A stretch of 51,224 bases of DNA from contig DGRZ01000042.1 of assembly GCA_002391195.1 (NCBI GenBank), forward strand, positions 1 to 51,224. Reading direction: 5' to 3'. Below the pieces are notes generated by a model that saw only the letters and a list, made by a program, of their open reading frames with translations, was not told the origin of the DNA and searched no databases. The DNA comes from Fibrobacter sp. UBA4375. Its GTDB lineage: Bacteria; Fibrobacterota; Fibrobacteria; Fibrobacterales; Fibrobacteraceae. Shown in pieces: positions 8,053-15,969 of this stretch; positions within the stretch are counted from its first letter, which is position 1, and the number at the start of each line of letters is the position of its first letter. The translations under genes and the position numbers were made by a program.

Positions 8053-8089
8053 AATTATTTTTCAAAGAGAGATGAGAAAGGAGTGTTTT

Positions 8090-9391
8090 ATGAAAATCAC
8101 CACGAAAATTATCGCGGTTTCGGCGTTCGCCCTTAATTTGGCCGTAGCTGCTCCAATTGACGACATCGGCGCTTTGTCTGTCCAGGGAACCCAAGTGGTG
8201 GGTGCCAACGGGCAACCCGCACAACTCAGGGGAATGAGTTTCTTCTGGAACATTGCCGAAGAAGCAAGGGACTACTGGAACGCTAGCGTGGTCAACTGGC
8301 TTGCCGAAGACTGGCATGCCAACCTGGTCAGGGCAGCAATGGCCGTAGAGGACAACTGGGGAGACGATAAAATCGGCTATGCCTACAACCCTTCCAAGAA
8401 TCAAGCCATGGTAGAAACCGTCGTGGATGCCGCTATTGCCAAGGGAATCTATGTCATTATTGACTGGCACAGCCATTGGACCAATGATAGGTCTGCCAAG
8501 GAAAACGGCAAGGACCGTTGGGAACTAGCAAAGGATTTTTTCACCGCCATGGCCACCAAGTATAGTCAATACCCCAATGTGATTTACGAGATTTACAATG
8601 AGCCTGGAACAGACGATTGGGGACAAATCAAATCATACGCAGAATACATCATTCCCATTATACGTGCCATCGATCCAGACAACCTGATTCTCGTAGGAAC
8701 CCCAAAATATTCCGGAGATCTCAGTTCCGTCATTTCGAATCCCTTATCAAGCAACTACTCCAGCAACGTGGCTTACGTTTTCCATTTCTACGCTTCGGAA
8801 GATTGGCACTTGAACAACTACCTGCCTACAGCAAAACAGGCAATGAACACCCTTCCACTCTTTATTTCTGAATGCGGGCTTACTCCTGCATCGGGAAATG
8901 GAGCTATCAACTATTCCATGGTCAATACTTTTTGGGACTGGCTGGACCAGAGCAAGCTCAGCTGGGCCGCCTGGAGTATCGTAAACAAAGATGAAACTTC
9001 TGCCGCCTTGCAAAAAAGCGCCAGTGCAAGCGGGAACTGGTCTGAAAGCGACCTTCGTGAATCGGGGACGTGGTTCAGGAATAAGCTCCGCGAGTTGAAC
9101 CCGGAATGGACCCCCATTTCTGGCGGAGGCGGAGAAATTCCACCAGCCGTGCTTCCTCGTCCAATCTCAAGCACTTCCAGTTTCCACTTCGCAAACAACA
9201 CCATCAGCGTGAGCCTGGACGGTCAGTCCAAGGTGGAGTTGCTTGACCTGCAAGGCCGCACCGTAAGCACGCTATGGAACGGACACGCCAACGGCAGCAT
9301 TAGCTTGTCCGTAAACTCACAGCCGGGAATCTACCTGGTGCGCATCCAAGGGCAAGGTGTTTCCGAAACTCATAAAGTCGCGGTGAAGTAA
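8090..9391 (+). CDS. Secreted GH5 endoglucanase with T9SS-type C-terminal sorting domain
   Basis: The start is the ATG at 8090 (AAAGGAG at 8078-8084), giving 433 residues; an upstream in-frame ATG at 8072 lacks a site. Signal peptide 1-20 ends at AVA. The GH5 barrel shows LRGMSFFW, typical of subfamily 2, IDWHSHW, the acid/base Glu171 in IYNEPG, and the nucleophile Glu261 in LFISECG. It would hydrolyse internal beta-1,4-glucan bonds of cellulose. After a Gly/Pro linker (SGGGGEIPPAV), residues about 372-433 (VELLDLQGRTVSTLW through PGIYLVRI) form a Por-secretion-tail domain that directs proteins through the type IX system. A PorV-like barrel is encoded 5 kb away. Confidence 0.92.
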   Translation: MKITTKIIAVSAFALNLAVAAPIDDIGALSVQGTQVVGANGQPAQLRGMSFFWNIAEEARDYWNASVVNWLAEDWHANLVRAAMAVEDNWGDDKIGYAYNPSKNQAMVETVVDAAIAKGIYVIIDWHSHWTNDRSAKENGKDRWELAKDFFTAMATKYSQYPNVIYEIYNEPGTDDWGQIKSYAEYIIPIIRAIDPDNLILVGTPKYSGDLSSVISNPLSSNYSSNVAYVFHFYASEDWHLNNYLPTAKQAMNTLPLFISECGLTPASGNGAINYSMVNTFWDWLDQSKLSWAAWSIVNKDETSAALQKSASASGNWSESDLRESGTWFRNKLRELNPEWTPISGGGGEIPPAVLPRPISSTSSFHFANNTISVSLDGQSKVELLDLQGRTVSTLWNGHANGSISLSVNSQPGIYLVRIQGQGVSETHKVAVK

Positions 9392-9395
9392 GCGG

Positions 9396-9487
9396 ATGTT
9401 CGCCTGCGCGAACATGACGACGCTTCATTCGTTTAGCGGATTCTCGCCGGAGTTTACCCCCGACCACGATCGGGGGCGAACATGACG
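9396..9487. repeat. Hairpin-rich intergenic repeat between convergent genes
   Basis: ATGTTCGC / GCGAACAT (9396-9415) and CCCCCGA / TCGGGGG (9457-9476) form two hairpins, and GCGAACATGACG occurs twice (9408-9419 and 9476-9487). The block fills the whole gap between the convergent GH5 and UXS genes. It may act as a bidirectional transcription barrier, though neither hairpin has a T-run. It looks like a dispersed intergenic repeat. Confidence 0.6.
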
Positions 9488-10414
9488 TTACACAATCGTC
9501 TTGAAATATTCGATAGTCTTTTGGAGGCCATCGAACAAGTTGACCTTGGGTTCCCAGCCCAGGGCCTTTTTTGCAAGGGTAATGTCGGGGCGGCGCATCT
9601 TGGGGTCGTCGCCAGGCAGGGGCTGGTACACAATCTTGCTCTTGGAACCCGTCTGCTCCAACACCGCATGAGCCAGTTCCAGCATAGTAAACTCGCCGGG
9701 ATTTCCGATGTTCACCGGACCAATAATTTCATTCTGATCCATCATGCGGACAAAAGCCTCGATAAGATCATCCACATAGCAGAAGCTGCGGGTCTGGCTG
9801 CCATCGCCATAGATGGTCAAGTCTTCGCCCTTCAATGCCTGCACAATGAAGTTAGACACCACGCGACCGTCGTTCATGAGCATACGGGGACCGTAGGTAT
9901 TGAAAATGCGCACAATGCGGATATCTACCTTGTTCTGGCGATGGTAGTCCATAAAGAGGGTTTCCGCCACGCGCTTGCCCTCGTCGTAGCAACTGCGGAT
10001 ACCGATGGGGTTTACGTTTCCCCAGTAGTCCTCTTTTTGCGGATGCACCGCCGGGTCGCCATAGACCTCGCTGGTGCTGGCCTGCAATATGCGGGCGTGG
10101 ACCCGCTTGGCAAGCCCAAGCATGTTGATGGCGCCCATGACGCTGGTCTTGATGGTCTTTACCGGGTTGAACTGGTAATGCACCGGACTTGCGGGGCAGG
10201 CCAGGTTGAAAATTCGGTCTACCTCCAAAAGGATGGGCTCGGTGACGTCGTGGCGGATAAGTTCAAAATTACGGTTGTCCCGTAGGTGCGACACGTTCTG
10301 AAGACGCCCGGTGAAATAATTGTCCAGGCACAGGACCTCGTGTCCGTCGTTCAAGAGCCTCTCGCAGAGGTGGCTACCCAAGAATCCGGCACCGCCGGTC
10401 ACCAAGCATCTCAT
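9488..10414 (-). CDS. UDP-glucuronate decarboxylase (UDP-xylose synthase)
   Basis: A 308-residue extended SDR. The NAD-binding motif is TGGAGFLGSH (6-15). The UXS hallmarks are present: NLACPASPVHYQ, STSEVYGDP and the catalytic pair Tyr143/Lys147 in SCYDEGKRVAE. RIFNTYGPRM and DGSQTRSFCYVDDLI follow. The enzyme oxidises and decarboxylates UDP-glucuronic acid to UDP-xylose, a donor for surface polysaccharide. The length is normal for the soluble bacterial form. An AAGAGG site precedes the ATG, with a TATATT hexamer further upstream. No other polysaccharide gene is adjacent. dTDP-glucose dehydratase-like epimerases are related, but the PASPVHYQ motif favours UXS. Confidence 0.92.
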   Translation of the reverse strand: MRCLVTGGAGFLGSHLCERLLNDGHEVLCLDNYFTGRLQNVSHLRDNRNFELIRHDVTEPILLEVDRIFNLACPASPVHYQFNPVKTIKTSVMGAINMLGLAKRVHARILQASTSEVYGDPAVHPQKEDYWGNVNPIGIRSCYDEGKRVAETLFMDYHRQNKVDIRIVRIFNTYGPRMLMNDGRVVSNFIVQALKGEDLTIYGDGSQTRSFCYVDDLIEAFVRMMDQNEIIGPVNIGNPGEFTMLELAHAVLEQTGSKSKIVYQPLPGDDPKMRRPDITLAKKALGWEPKVNLFDGLQKTIEYFKTIV

Positions 10415-10544
10415 AAAAACCTCTTAAATTCAGGGGTGGAATATAGTAATTACCGGTTGGCGTCCCACTATCCAGAAGCACTTCGGCTCCGCCCAGCGCG
10501 GACAGGCCCGGAACAGACTCTAGTGCGAGAAGTGTTAAAAATCT

Positions 10545-10574
10545 CACTTTATCAACCTTTTGTTCACTTTATCA
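10545..10574. promoter_or_regulatory. Two direct CACTTTATCA repeats 20 bp apart
   Basis: CACTTTATCA at 10545-10554 and again at 10565-10574, just upstream of the -35 box of the outer-membrane protein gene and also within the upstream region of the divergent UXS gene. A 20-bp phase would place both on one face of the helix. A regulator site is an inference. Confidence 0.35.
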
Positions 10575-10595
10575 CCGTATAGGGCCCACCCTGCC

Positions 10596-10624
10596 TTGCC
10601 TCAATGTAAATAAATTACTACCTT
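10596..10624 (+). promoter_or_regulatory. Promoter of the outer-membrane protein gene
   Basis: TTGCCT (10596-10601), 17-bp spacer, TACCTT (10619-10624). The AAGGAG ribosome site follows at 10645-10650. Confidence 0.5.
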
Positions 10625-10657
10625 TACCCCGTCAAAACACAAACAAGGAGAACATAC

Positions 10658-11416
10658 ATGTTCAAGAAAATCGCTCTCGCGGCCGCTTTGACCGCTACTG
10701 CTTCCTTCGCTACCTGGAACTACTTCCCGGTACTCGAAAACCACAAGGGCCAGGCTGAAGTCGGCGTCACCGACAAGATGCAGGACAAGTGGAACACGCT
10801 CGGACTCTTCGTTGGTGCCCGCTACACGGTCATCCCGAACTTGGAACTGGGTGTCAAGCTCCCCTACACCGTTTTCACCCATTGGGATGGCGAAGATGCG
10901 AAGGCCGATGGTCTGAACAACATTCCTCTGATGGTTCGCTACCAGTTCATGCCCATCATGAACGCCTTCGTTGACGTGGACCTGCCCGTCGGTGACGAAG
11001 ATGTGAGCCCGGACGGTCTCGGCCTCTACTTCGGTGTCCAGTTCTCCCAGAACTTCGGCATGGTGAACTTCGGTTCTGAAGCCGGCCTCGCCATCCGTAC
11101 CGAAGGCGACGACGAAGTTTCTCCTCCGTACAACCTGCACATCGGCCTGGAAGGCGACTTCGCCATCAACCCGATGTTCACCCCGTATGTCGGACTTGAC
11201 TTCGACATGTGGCTCGGCGAAGCCACCCATGACGGCGATGAACTTCCGGGTTCTGATGCAAGTGGCAAATTTGGCATTGCCCCCTACCTCGGCGTGAACA
11301 TCGCCATCAACCCGATGTTCTATGTTGACCTGAGCGCCAAGTTCGGCATCGGCGACGACTACTACGGTGACGAAATGCCTATCTTCCTGACCGGCAAGTT
11401 CGGTGTCAACTTCTAA
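10658..11416 (+). CDS. Outer-membrane beta-barrel protein (252 aa)
   Basis: The signal peptide ATASFA ends near residue 18. The mature part is a series of alternating amphipathic strands: VGARYTVIPNLELGVKLPYT, LMVRYQFMPIMNAFVDVDLP, GLYFGVQFSQNFGMVNFGSE, and a terminal barrel strand ending in Phe (LTGKFGVNF), the usual signal for outer-membrane assembly. Sequence and length resemble small porin/transporter-like barrels (Phenol_MetA_deg or OmpW-like size), but I cannot name the family. It is highly acidic in the loops. The gene is single, with its own promoter and terminator. Strong codon bias and the ideal ribosome site suggest an abundant protein, which is inference. Confidence 0.75.
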   Translation: MFKKIALAAALTATASFATWNYFPVLENHKGQAEVGVTDKMQDKWNTLGLFVGARYTVIPNLELGVKLPYTVFTHWDGEDAKADGLNNIPLMVRYQFMPIMNAFVDVDLPVGDEDVSPDGLGLYFGVQFSQNFGMVNFGSEAGLAIRTEGDDEVSPPYNLHIGLEGDFAINPMFTPYVGLDFDMWLGEATHDGDELPGSDASGKFGIAPYLGVNIAINPMFYVDLSAKFGIGDDYYGDEMPIFLTGKFGVNF

Positions 11417-11441
11417 TCGAAGTCCGTTCAAGAAAAATTTG

Positions 11442-11470
11442 CCCTCGGCTAAGCCGAGGGTATTTTTTTT
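11442..11470 (+). terminator. Rho-independent terminator of the outer-membrane protein gene
   Basis: CCCTCGGCT / AGCCGAGGG with a minimal loop (11442-11460), followed by T-A-T8 to 11470. Confidence 0.9.
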
Positions 11471-11474
11471 CGCT

Positions 11475-11608
11475 TGTCATCCTCGACTTTTTGCACTCGT
11501 CATCCTCGACTTGGTCGAGGATCCGTTAGCTGAGGCACCAGATTCCGGCTCATGACCGTCATAATGGATTCTATCGTTCCGCCTTGCGGCTTCACTCCAG
11601 AATGACAG
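11475..11608. repeat. Dispersed intergenic repeat cluster (GTCATCCTCGAC / GTCATTCTGGAGTGAAG types)
   Basis: Two copies of TCATCCTCGACTT, the second followed by its inverted partner (GTCGAGGATCC), then a second type that reads on the minus strand CTGTCATTCTGGAGTGAAG and runs to CATTATGACGGTC. Related sequences occur at 13596-13650, 43337-43406 and inside truB (44032-44092). The minus-strand end of the second type contains the last four codons and the stop of coaE. Confidence 0.7.
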
Positions 11609-12173
11609 CCACTCGCCTTTCCAGCTGTTCCAAGGAGCCACCGTTCTCAATCCTGGTGACCGGAATACCCCGTGCCTGCCAGAAGGAGGCGATGTCGCCC
11701 TGGGCATCAATACGACGTTTGGCATCTTCACGGGAAAGTCCCCGAGACACCAACCGCTCCAGGCGAACCGTTGCAGGGGCATCCACCAGCCATACCTGGT
11801 CCAAAAGGTTAACCACCTGAGGTATGCGATGCAAGAGGGCCGCCTCCAAGAATACAGGTCCGGAGTGCGCCGCGAAAAACTCCTGCACCGCGTCCGTCAG
11901 GTAGGGGTAAACCAGGGCCTCCAGTTTTTCACGGGCGGCATCGTCCTTGAAAATAAGGTCCGCAAAAAATTTGCGGTTCACGCCGTCGGCAGTCAGGCAT
12001 TCCGGGCCAAAGGCCTCCGCCAGTTCCTTGCGCAGTCCAACGCAATCCTTATACAAGGCATGGACGCAGGCATCGGCGTCCAGCACAGGGAGCCCCCGCC
12101 GACGGAGGCACTCCCCCACCGTAGACTTTCCGGAACCGATGGTTCCCGTGATACCGATGCACTTACCTGCCAT
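11592..12173 (-). CDS. coaE: Dephospho-CoA kinase
   Basis: A 193-residue P-loop kinase. Motifs: GITGTIGSGKST (P-loop 10-17), DADACVHALY, the lid region RLERLVSRGLSREDAKRRIDAQ, and the late NGGSLEQLERRV. It catalyses the last step of coenzyme A synthesis, phosphorylation of the 3'-OH of dephospho-CoA by ATP in the cytosol. Length is normal. The last codons (V-I-L-E-stop) are read from a dispersed repeat, so the native C-terminus may have been replaced or trimmed. It lies 25 nt after the EamA gene in the same direction, a probable two-gene operon. Confidence 0.93.
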   Translation of the reverse strand: MAGKCIGITGTIGSGKSTVGECLRRRGLPVLDADACVHALYKDCVGLRKELAEAFGPECLTADGVNRKFFADLIFKDDAAREKLEALVYPYLTDAVQEFFAAHSGPVFLEAALLHRIPQVVNLLDQVWLVDAPATVRLERLVSRGLSREDAKRRIDAQGDIASFWQARGIPVTRIENGGSLEQLERRVAVILE

Positions 12174-12198
12174 ACATTTTCAACCGAGCCCCGGCAAT

Positions 12199-13071
12199 CT
12201 AGCCTTTCCCGAGGGAAATCAGGCAGAGTCCTGCCACAATTCCCAGCAGCGCAAGGAATTTCAGTTTGCTCTTGCGCTCCTTAAAGATAACAATCCCCGC
12301 CACAAAGCTGATGAACACGCTAGAACGGCGGAAAACCGTAATCACCGAAATCAGGGCATCCTTGTCGCTTACCGCCAAGAAGTAGCAGCGGTCCGCAATA
12401 ATAAGCAATGCCGCCACCAAGAGAAAACTCCAGCGGAACTGGAAGGGCGTGGTCTTTTGGCGGGTCGGGAACCAGGTCACCGCGCAAATCAGGAACTGCC
12501 ACAGAGCCATGTAAAAGCTGAACCAGACCTGCACCGTCAGGGGGTCAAAGTCCATCCGTTGCAATATCAGTTTGTCGTAGACCCCGCTGCAGGCTGCAAG
12601 GATAGTGCCGAGCACCATGGAAATGACCCAGGGGCTGCTGAAGAAATGCCCCATCTCCTTGCGGCCCGCGAGGCTCAGGCCTATGTACGAAAACACGCAC
12701 AGGCCAATGCCCGCCCATTGCAGGGGGAAAGGCCGCTCCCCCATGAAGCTCACCGCAATGCCGATGGTAAAAAGGGGGGCCAGGGCGCGGATGGTGGCCG
12801 AAATACTGAGGGGCATGTGGGCGATGGCGTTGTAGGTCAAAAGCCAGCTGCCGCCAACGATTAAAGCCTTCCCCATCAAAGACACATGTTCGTGGAGCGC
12901 CAGGGTTTCGGTATGCCCCGAAACCAGGATAGGCAGCATAAATAGGGCGTAAAAGGCGCTGCAAAGGAACAGCACGGGACGCACCGCATTCCCCTGGACA
13001 GACTTTTTCTTGGCCAGGTCGTAAAAACCCAGGAAAAAAGCGGAGGAAAGTGCCAGCAACAGCCATGACAT
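12199..13071 (-). CDS. EamA/DMT-family transporter
   Basis: A 290-residue integral membrane protein with about ten hydrophobic helices in two halves, each with EamA-type features: first half GSWLLTYNAIAHMPLSISATIRALAPLFTIGIA with GERPFPLQW, second half RCYFLAVSDKDALISVITVFRRSSVFISFVAG with IFKERKSKLKF. Drug/metabolite-transporter proteins of this type export amino acids, metabolites or drugs; the substrate is not evident. The paired P-L/S-I-S-A-T and E-R motifs support the duplicated fold. A TAGATT hexamer lies 9 nt upstream of the ATG. It is probably co-transcribed with coaE downstream. Confidence 0.87.
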   Translation of the reverse strand: MSWLLLALSSAFFLGFYDLAKKKSVQGNAVRPVLFLCSAFYALFMLPILVSGHTETLALHEHVSLMGKALIVGGSWLLTYNAIAHMPLSISATIRALAPLFTIGIAVSFMGERPFPLQWAGIGLCVFSYIGLSLAGRKEMGHFFSSPWVISMVLGTILAACSGVYDKLILQRMDFDPLTVQVWFSFYMALWQFLICAVTWFPTRQKTTPFQFRWSFLLVAALLIIADRCYFLAVSDKDALISVITVFRRSSVFISFVAGIVIFKERKSKLKFLALLGIVAGLCLISLGKG

Positions 13072-13154
13072 AGGTCACAAAATCTAGAAATTCATCTTGC
13101 CAAAGGGCGCCACAATACTATTTTTTATCAAAACATCAACCAAAAGGAACCATT

Positions 13155-13598
13155 ATGGGTATCAAAGGAAAAGCAACATCTCTCCTTGAAGAATTCAAGG
13201 CTTTCGCCCTCAAGGGCAACATCGTCGACATGGCCATCGGTGTCATCATCGGCGGCGCATTCGGCAAGATTGTCACCAGCTTCGTGAATGACATCGTCAT
13301 GCCCTGCGTGAACGCCATCGTGGCAAGCTTCGGTGCAGAAGGTGCCGGCGAAGGCCTCAAGGCCCTCACCTACACAACCGCCGCCGGAGCCCAGATTCCC
13401 TACGGCGCCTTCATCGGCAACATCGTGGACTTCTTGATCGTGGCCATCGTGGTGTTCATTGTGATGAAGAAGTTCCTGGGATTCGTGCAGAACATGCGCA
13501 AGAAGGAAGAAGAAAAGCCCGCCGAACCGCCTGCACCGCCAGAGCCGTCCGCCGAAGAAAAGCTCCTCACCGAAATCCGCGACTTGCTGAAGAAGTGA
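13155..13598 (+). CDS. mscL: Large-conductance mechanosensitive channel
   Basis: A 147-residue protein. The N-terminal amphipathic helix (LLEEFKAFALKGNIVDMAIG) leads to TM1 with VIIGGAFGKIVTSFVNDIVMP, the gate-lining segment of MscL. A periplasmic loop (TYTTAAGAQIPYGAFIGN) and TM2 (VDFLIVAIVVFIVMKK) follow. The C-terminal cytoplasmic helix KLLTEIRDLLKK follows a Pro/Glu linker (EKPAEPPAPPEP). The homopentamer opens under extreme membrane tension to release solutes during osmotic downshock. The AAAGGAA ribosome site is well placed. The stop codon lies within the palindrome TGACA/TGTCA at the start of a dispersed repeat. Confidence 0.96.
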   Translation: MGIKGKATSLLEEFKAFALKGNIVDMAIGVIIGGAFGKIVTSFVNDIVMPCVNAIVASFGAEGAGEGLKALTYTTAAGAQIPYGAFIGNIVDFLIVAIVVFIVMKKFLGFVQNMRKKEEEKPAEPPAPPEPSAEEKLLTEIRDLLKK

Positions 13599-13650
13599 CA
13601 CGAAGTGTCATCCTGAGCAACGAGGCATAGCCTCGGCGTCGAAGGATCTA
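13596..13650. repeat. Dispersed TGTCATCCTGAGC-type repeat
   Basis: TGACA-CGAAG-TGTCA (13596-13610), then ATCCTGAGC, a CGAGGC/GCCTCG hairpin (13621-13635) and GTCGAAGGATCTA. It is the same family as the segment inside truB. It overlaps the mscL stop codon. Confidence 0.7.
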
Positions 13651-13660
13651 CAGATGAAAT

Positions 13661-13690
13661 GCTCTGCGTTTAAAACGCGGAGCTTTTTTA
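13661..13690 (+). terminator. Rho-independent terminator of mscL
   Basis: GCTCTGCGTTT / AAACGCGGAGC (one G-T pair), followed by TTTTTTATTT. The T-run overlaps the stop codon of the convergent recF. Confidence 0.85.
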
Positions 13691-14896
13691 TTTAAGACTA
13701 AGTCCAATTTCCGTATCCGCCTTGAACGGCAGTTCATCGGGCTCGGGCGTGGCAATAATCACCTGGCACAGCTTTTGTCGAATCAAGGCGGCCACAGCAT
13801 CGCGACGGTTCACGTCCAATTCCGCAAACACGTCGTCCAGCAAAAGGATGGGCTTGTTCAGGTAACGGCTGGCCACATCTACGGCGGCAAAACGCATGGC
13901 GATAGCCGCACAGCGGCACTGCCCCTGAGAGCCAGAAGAACGCATCTCCACATCGCCAATACGCACACCCAGGTCATCTTTATGAGGGCCCGACAGCGTA
14001 ATCCCCTGAATTTTTTCGGCGTATTCCAGCCCCGAAAGCTTACGACGGTAGGCCTCCCGCAGGGCGTTTTCATCTACGGAGCCATCGCTCTGTTCTCCAG
14101 AGTCCGACGCCAGGCAATCTGCGCTCCCGTTGGTCAAAGAAGCCGCCTGGCCAAGCCCGAAATCATCCAAAAATTCCGCACCGTCCAAGGCGTCCAGCTC
14201 CTTGAGAATGGAACTCTTGTAGGCACAGGTAATTTCGTCAATGCCGCTGGAAAGCTTGCGGTAATAGCCCGTAATAATCGGCGAAATTTCTTTTGAAAGT
14301 TCTATGCGGGCGGCCCAGAGTTTTGCACCCAGGTCGGCCAGCTGGTCCGTAAGCACCTGGAACAGTTCTTCACCGCCGGTGGCTGAACCTTCCCGCTTGA
14401 ACTGACGAAGCCACTGGTTCCGCTGCTGCAAGATTCGCCTGTAGTTCCGCAAGGTCGTAGCGTTTGCCGCCGACCTAAAACAAAGGATTTCGTCTAGCCA
14501 GCGCCTGCGCACATCCGGAGCCCCACGCAAAAGCTCGATATCCGAAGGCTGCATCACCACGGCGGGCAAGTTCCCGAAAAGAGCCGCCACCGACTTGAGG
14601 GATTCCCCGTTTTCACGAACGTCGCAAGTACGCCGTCCCACGCGAATCCCGCGGGCAGTCGAGCGGCCATCGTCCTCGAAATTTCCTCGAAGAATTAACT
14701 CGTCAGCATTCCAGGAAATCATCTCCTTCAGGTCACGGGCCCGAAAGGAAAATCCCTGGGAAAGCAGATGGACAGATTCCAGAACCGTGGTCTTTCCGCA
14801 GCCGTTAGGGCCGCCCACCACGTTGATTCCGGGAGAAAACTTCAGTTCCCTGGAAACAAGACTCCGGACGTTCTCTATCCAAAGTTCTGAAATCAC
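13688..14896 (-). CDS. recF: DNA replication and repair protein RecF
   Basis: A 402-residue SMC-like ATPase with Walker A GPNGCGKT (29-36), the signature-like SSGSQGQCRCAA and Walker B ILLLDDVFAELD. It also has the RecF-typical FRARDLKEMI and VVMQPSDIELLRGAPDVRRRWLDE. It loads RecA at single-strand gaps with RecO and RecR. The start is GTG at 14896, overlapping the upstream stop by GTGA. The frame stays open further upstream, but that part only shadows the PorV-like gene. It has a Ser/Asp-rich insert (LASDSGEQSDGSVDE) and is somewhat longer than usual. It is the last gene of the lolA-propeller-PorV-recF run, away from the usual dnaA-dnaN setting. Confidence 0.92.
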   Translation of the reverse strand: MISELWIENVRSLVSRELKFSPGINVVGGPNGCGKTTVLESVHLLSQGFSFRARDLKEMISWNADELILRGNFEDDGRSTARGIRVGRRTCDVRENGESLKSVAALFGNLPAVVMQPSDIELLRGAPDVRRRWLDEILCFRSAANATTLRNYRRILQQRNQWLRQFKREGSATGGEELFQVLTDQLADLGAKLWAARIELSKEISPIITGYYRKLSSGIDEITCAYKSSILKELDALDGAEFLDDFGLGQAASLTNGSADCLASDSGEQSDGSVDENALREAYRRKLSGLEYAEKIQGITLSGPHKDDLGVRIGDVEMRSSGSQGQCRCAAIAMRFAAVDVASRYLNKPILLLDDVFAELDVNRRDAVAALIRQKLCQVIIATPEPDELPFKADTEIGLSLK

Positions 14897-15969
14897 GGGA
14901 TGTAGCCTCGCAAGCCAAAGCTCAGGGGGTTCCAGAGGTCCGCCTCGGATTCGTAGGTCAAGGCGTAGTTCACATCGAACAGGTATTTCTTTTTGGCGAT
15001 GGGAATGCGGAACTTGTAACCAAGGCCCACCATGAAATTCCGGTCGTCCATACCCGTGCGGATAGTCCCGTCCGTAATGATTTCGCATTCAAAGCCCACA
15101 CGGGCGGTCCACAAGTGCCAATGAGTGTCAAAGACCAAAAGCGTATCTGCCAGCTGGTAATCCAGGGCTTCCATCCAGGCGTAAACGGGCTTGCCCATCA
15201 CCTTGGAGCGGTAACCCGCCCCGATCTGCAAGACCTTCGGGCGCACCCCTTCGGTAGAGGGTACGGAATTGTCAGAGCTCACCGTCTTGGTCCAGCGGGA
15301 AGACAGGTTCTTGCTGAAGCTCAAGTTCCGAATGACCACCGAAGTGGACCACTTTTCGTTCCACTGCCTAAGCCAGCCGAGGTTCAGCGAAACGGGGCTG
15401 GTATAGCCGTCATTCAGTTCAATATTTTCGTCTTCGTAGTATTCGGCAATGTCCATGTTGTCGTAGCTCATGGAAAGGGAGATACCGAAGGCATCCCTGC
15501 GGGTGGCCCTGTACGAAAATCCAAGGTACATCATGGAAAAGAACGGTGTTGCCGTACCGAGAGTCTGGTCGTCGTCATCGATAACCTTGAAGTCCATGTC
15601 GCCGCGGTAAAGCATGGCAAAACCGATTCCCATACGCTTGCCTACCGAAGACTCGATTCCAAGGGAACCGCCGGTACGGTCCAAGTCGCGCTTTTCGCCG
15701 TTCAGCGTATAGTTCAGGTTCTGTCTAAAGCCAAGGATGGCCGGGTTCCAGTAGGCGCCAGGCATGGCAGAAGTGTCCGCAGAGCCCGTGTTTCCTCGGC
15801 CCAGCTCCCGGGTACCTGCGCCCATGCGTTCCACGAATCCGTCAAAACCGCCCAGGGCCGCTTTCTTTTCGACTACACCTGCAGCGGCCATGGTCGAGAA
15901 AATCAGAACAAGGCAGACTATCACCAACAATTCCGAATTCCGAATTCCGAATTCCGAAATTTTCATCAT
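14893..15969 (-). CDS. PorV/PorQ-like outer-membrane barrel
   Basis: A 358-residue beta-barrel. After the signal peptide (VIVCLVLIFSTMAAAG), the mature N-terminus reads GAGTRELGRGNTGSADTSAM and PGAYWNPAILGF, the PorV/PorQ/UPF0164 pattern. Alternating strands follow, ending with FDVNYALTYESEADLWNPLSFGLRGY. In T9SS bacteria PorV carries sorting-domain cargo to the outer membrane. Its partner here may be the preceding propeller protein, whose stop overlaps this ATG by ATGA. Residues 5-13 (SEFGIRNSE) are encoded by a CGGAATT heptamer repeat also found in truB. A later start would remove part of the signal peptide's n-region only. Confidence 0.8.
   Translation of the reverse strand: MMKISEFGIRNSELLVIVCLVLIFSTMAAAGVVEKKAALGGFDGFVERMGAGTRELGRGNTGSADTSAMPGAYWNPAILGFRQNLNYTLNGEKRDLDRTGGSLGIESSVGKRMGIGFAMLYRGDMDFKVIDDDDQTLGTATPFFSMMYLGFSYRATRRDAFGISLSMSYDNMDIAEYYEDENIELNDGYTSPVSLNLGWLRQWNEKWSTSVVIRNLSFSKNLSSRWTKTVSSDNSVPSTEGVRPKVLQIGAGYRSKVMGKPVYAWMEALDYQLADTLLVFDTHWHLWTARVGFECEIITDGTIRTGMDDRNFMVGLGYKFRIPIAKKKYLFDVNYALTYESEADLWNPLSFGLRGYIP
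15929..15958. repeat. AATTCCG heptamer tandem repeat inside a coding start
   Basis: About four units of AATTCCG, immediately inside the 5' end of the PorV-like gene. Because 7 is not a multiple of 3, it encodes a heptapeptide EFGIRNS period. The same repeat lies inside truB at 44099-44131. Confidence 0.85.

Noticed and set aside
14897..15088. Longer N-terminus for RecF
   Set aside because: The extra 64 codons overlap the PorV-like gene in another frame and match no RecF; the GTG at 14896 begins right at the family N-terminus.
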